From JBEKJU01 sp050011095 (GTDB taxonomy: Bacteria; Desulfobacterota; Syntrophorhabdia; Syntrophorhabdales; WCHB1-27): DNA of 5,570 bases. The notes beneath the pieces were generated by a model. The model searched no databases. It was not told the origin of the DNA and saw only the letters and a list, made by a program, of their open reading frames with translations. Where the stretch lies: NCBI GenBank assembly GCA_050011095.1, contig JBEKJU010000257.1, positions 1-5,570 of the forward strand, in the 5' to 3' direction. The position numbers and the translations under genes are program-made. Below, in pieces: positions 5,561 to 5,570 of the stretch; the stretch's first letter is position 1; each line of letters starts with the position of its first letter.

Positions 5561-5570
5561 TGGACGAGAT
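5560..5570 (+). CDS. Start of a downstream gene, cut by the window edge
   Basis: The ATG at 5560-5562 overlaps the ligase TAA by one base (TAATG), behind a perfect ribosome binding site. Only Met-Asp-Glu and part of a fourth codon are visible, so no function can be given. The overlap indicates translational coupling and an operon with the CoA ligase, so the product probably works in the same pathway. Confidence 0.7.

Overview
The window is a GC-rich bacterial segment with all recognisable genes on the + strand. The protein types and codon usage suggest an anaerobic aromatic-degrading bacterium of the Desulfobacterota / Syntrophorhabdus-Syntrophobacter kind. That placement is an impression from the proteins and the intergenic repeat style; no marker gene is present to prove it.

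Layout: (1) positions 1-190 are a mosaic of short palindromic repeat modules, followed by a short leader with a weak promoter candidate. (2) 296-2575 encodes a Tat-exported molybdopterin-binding large subunit of the isoquinoline 1-oxidoreductase (IorB) type, with the molybdenum-site motifs and catalytic glutamate intact. Its usual [2Fe-2S] small-subunit partner is not in the window. (3) 2576-2977 is a non-coding stretch with a good sigma70-type promoter and an inverted repeat. (4) 2978-3775 is an IclR-family transcription regulator. (5) 3776-4252 is a long intergenic region. It holds two and a bit tandem copies of a palindromic repeat, an extra GC hairpin of the same kind as the one at 169-190, a second strong promoter candidate, a possible 39-codon leader ORF and a hairpin just before the next gene. 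(6) 4253-5560 is a phenylacetate-CoA ligase (PaaK) family enzyme. (7) At 5560 another gene begins, overlapping the paaK-like stop codon by one base (TAATG) behind a perfect AGGAGG; only 11 bases of it are visible.

How it may work together (inference): the IclR regulator lies immediately upstream of a CoA-ligase operon, as is common in aromatic catabolism loci. The iclR and paaK-like promoter regions share a similar layout (CTTGACAAAA, then TGATT(T)CATT about 40 bases on), which suggests common control. The molybdenum hydroxylase could supply a hydroxylated (N-hetero)aromatic or aldehyde-derived substrate upstream of CoA activation, but it has its own leader and nothing in the sequence ties it to the same pathway.

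The least ordinary feature is the repeat family. The same modules appear in the same order before the hydroxylase gene and between iclR and the ligase gene, with an exchanged inner hairpin and compensatory changes in a stem. No clearly novel multi-gene system is visible.
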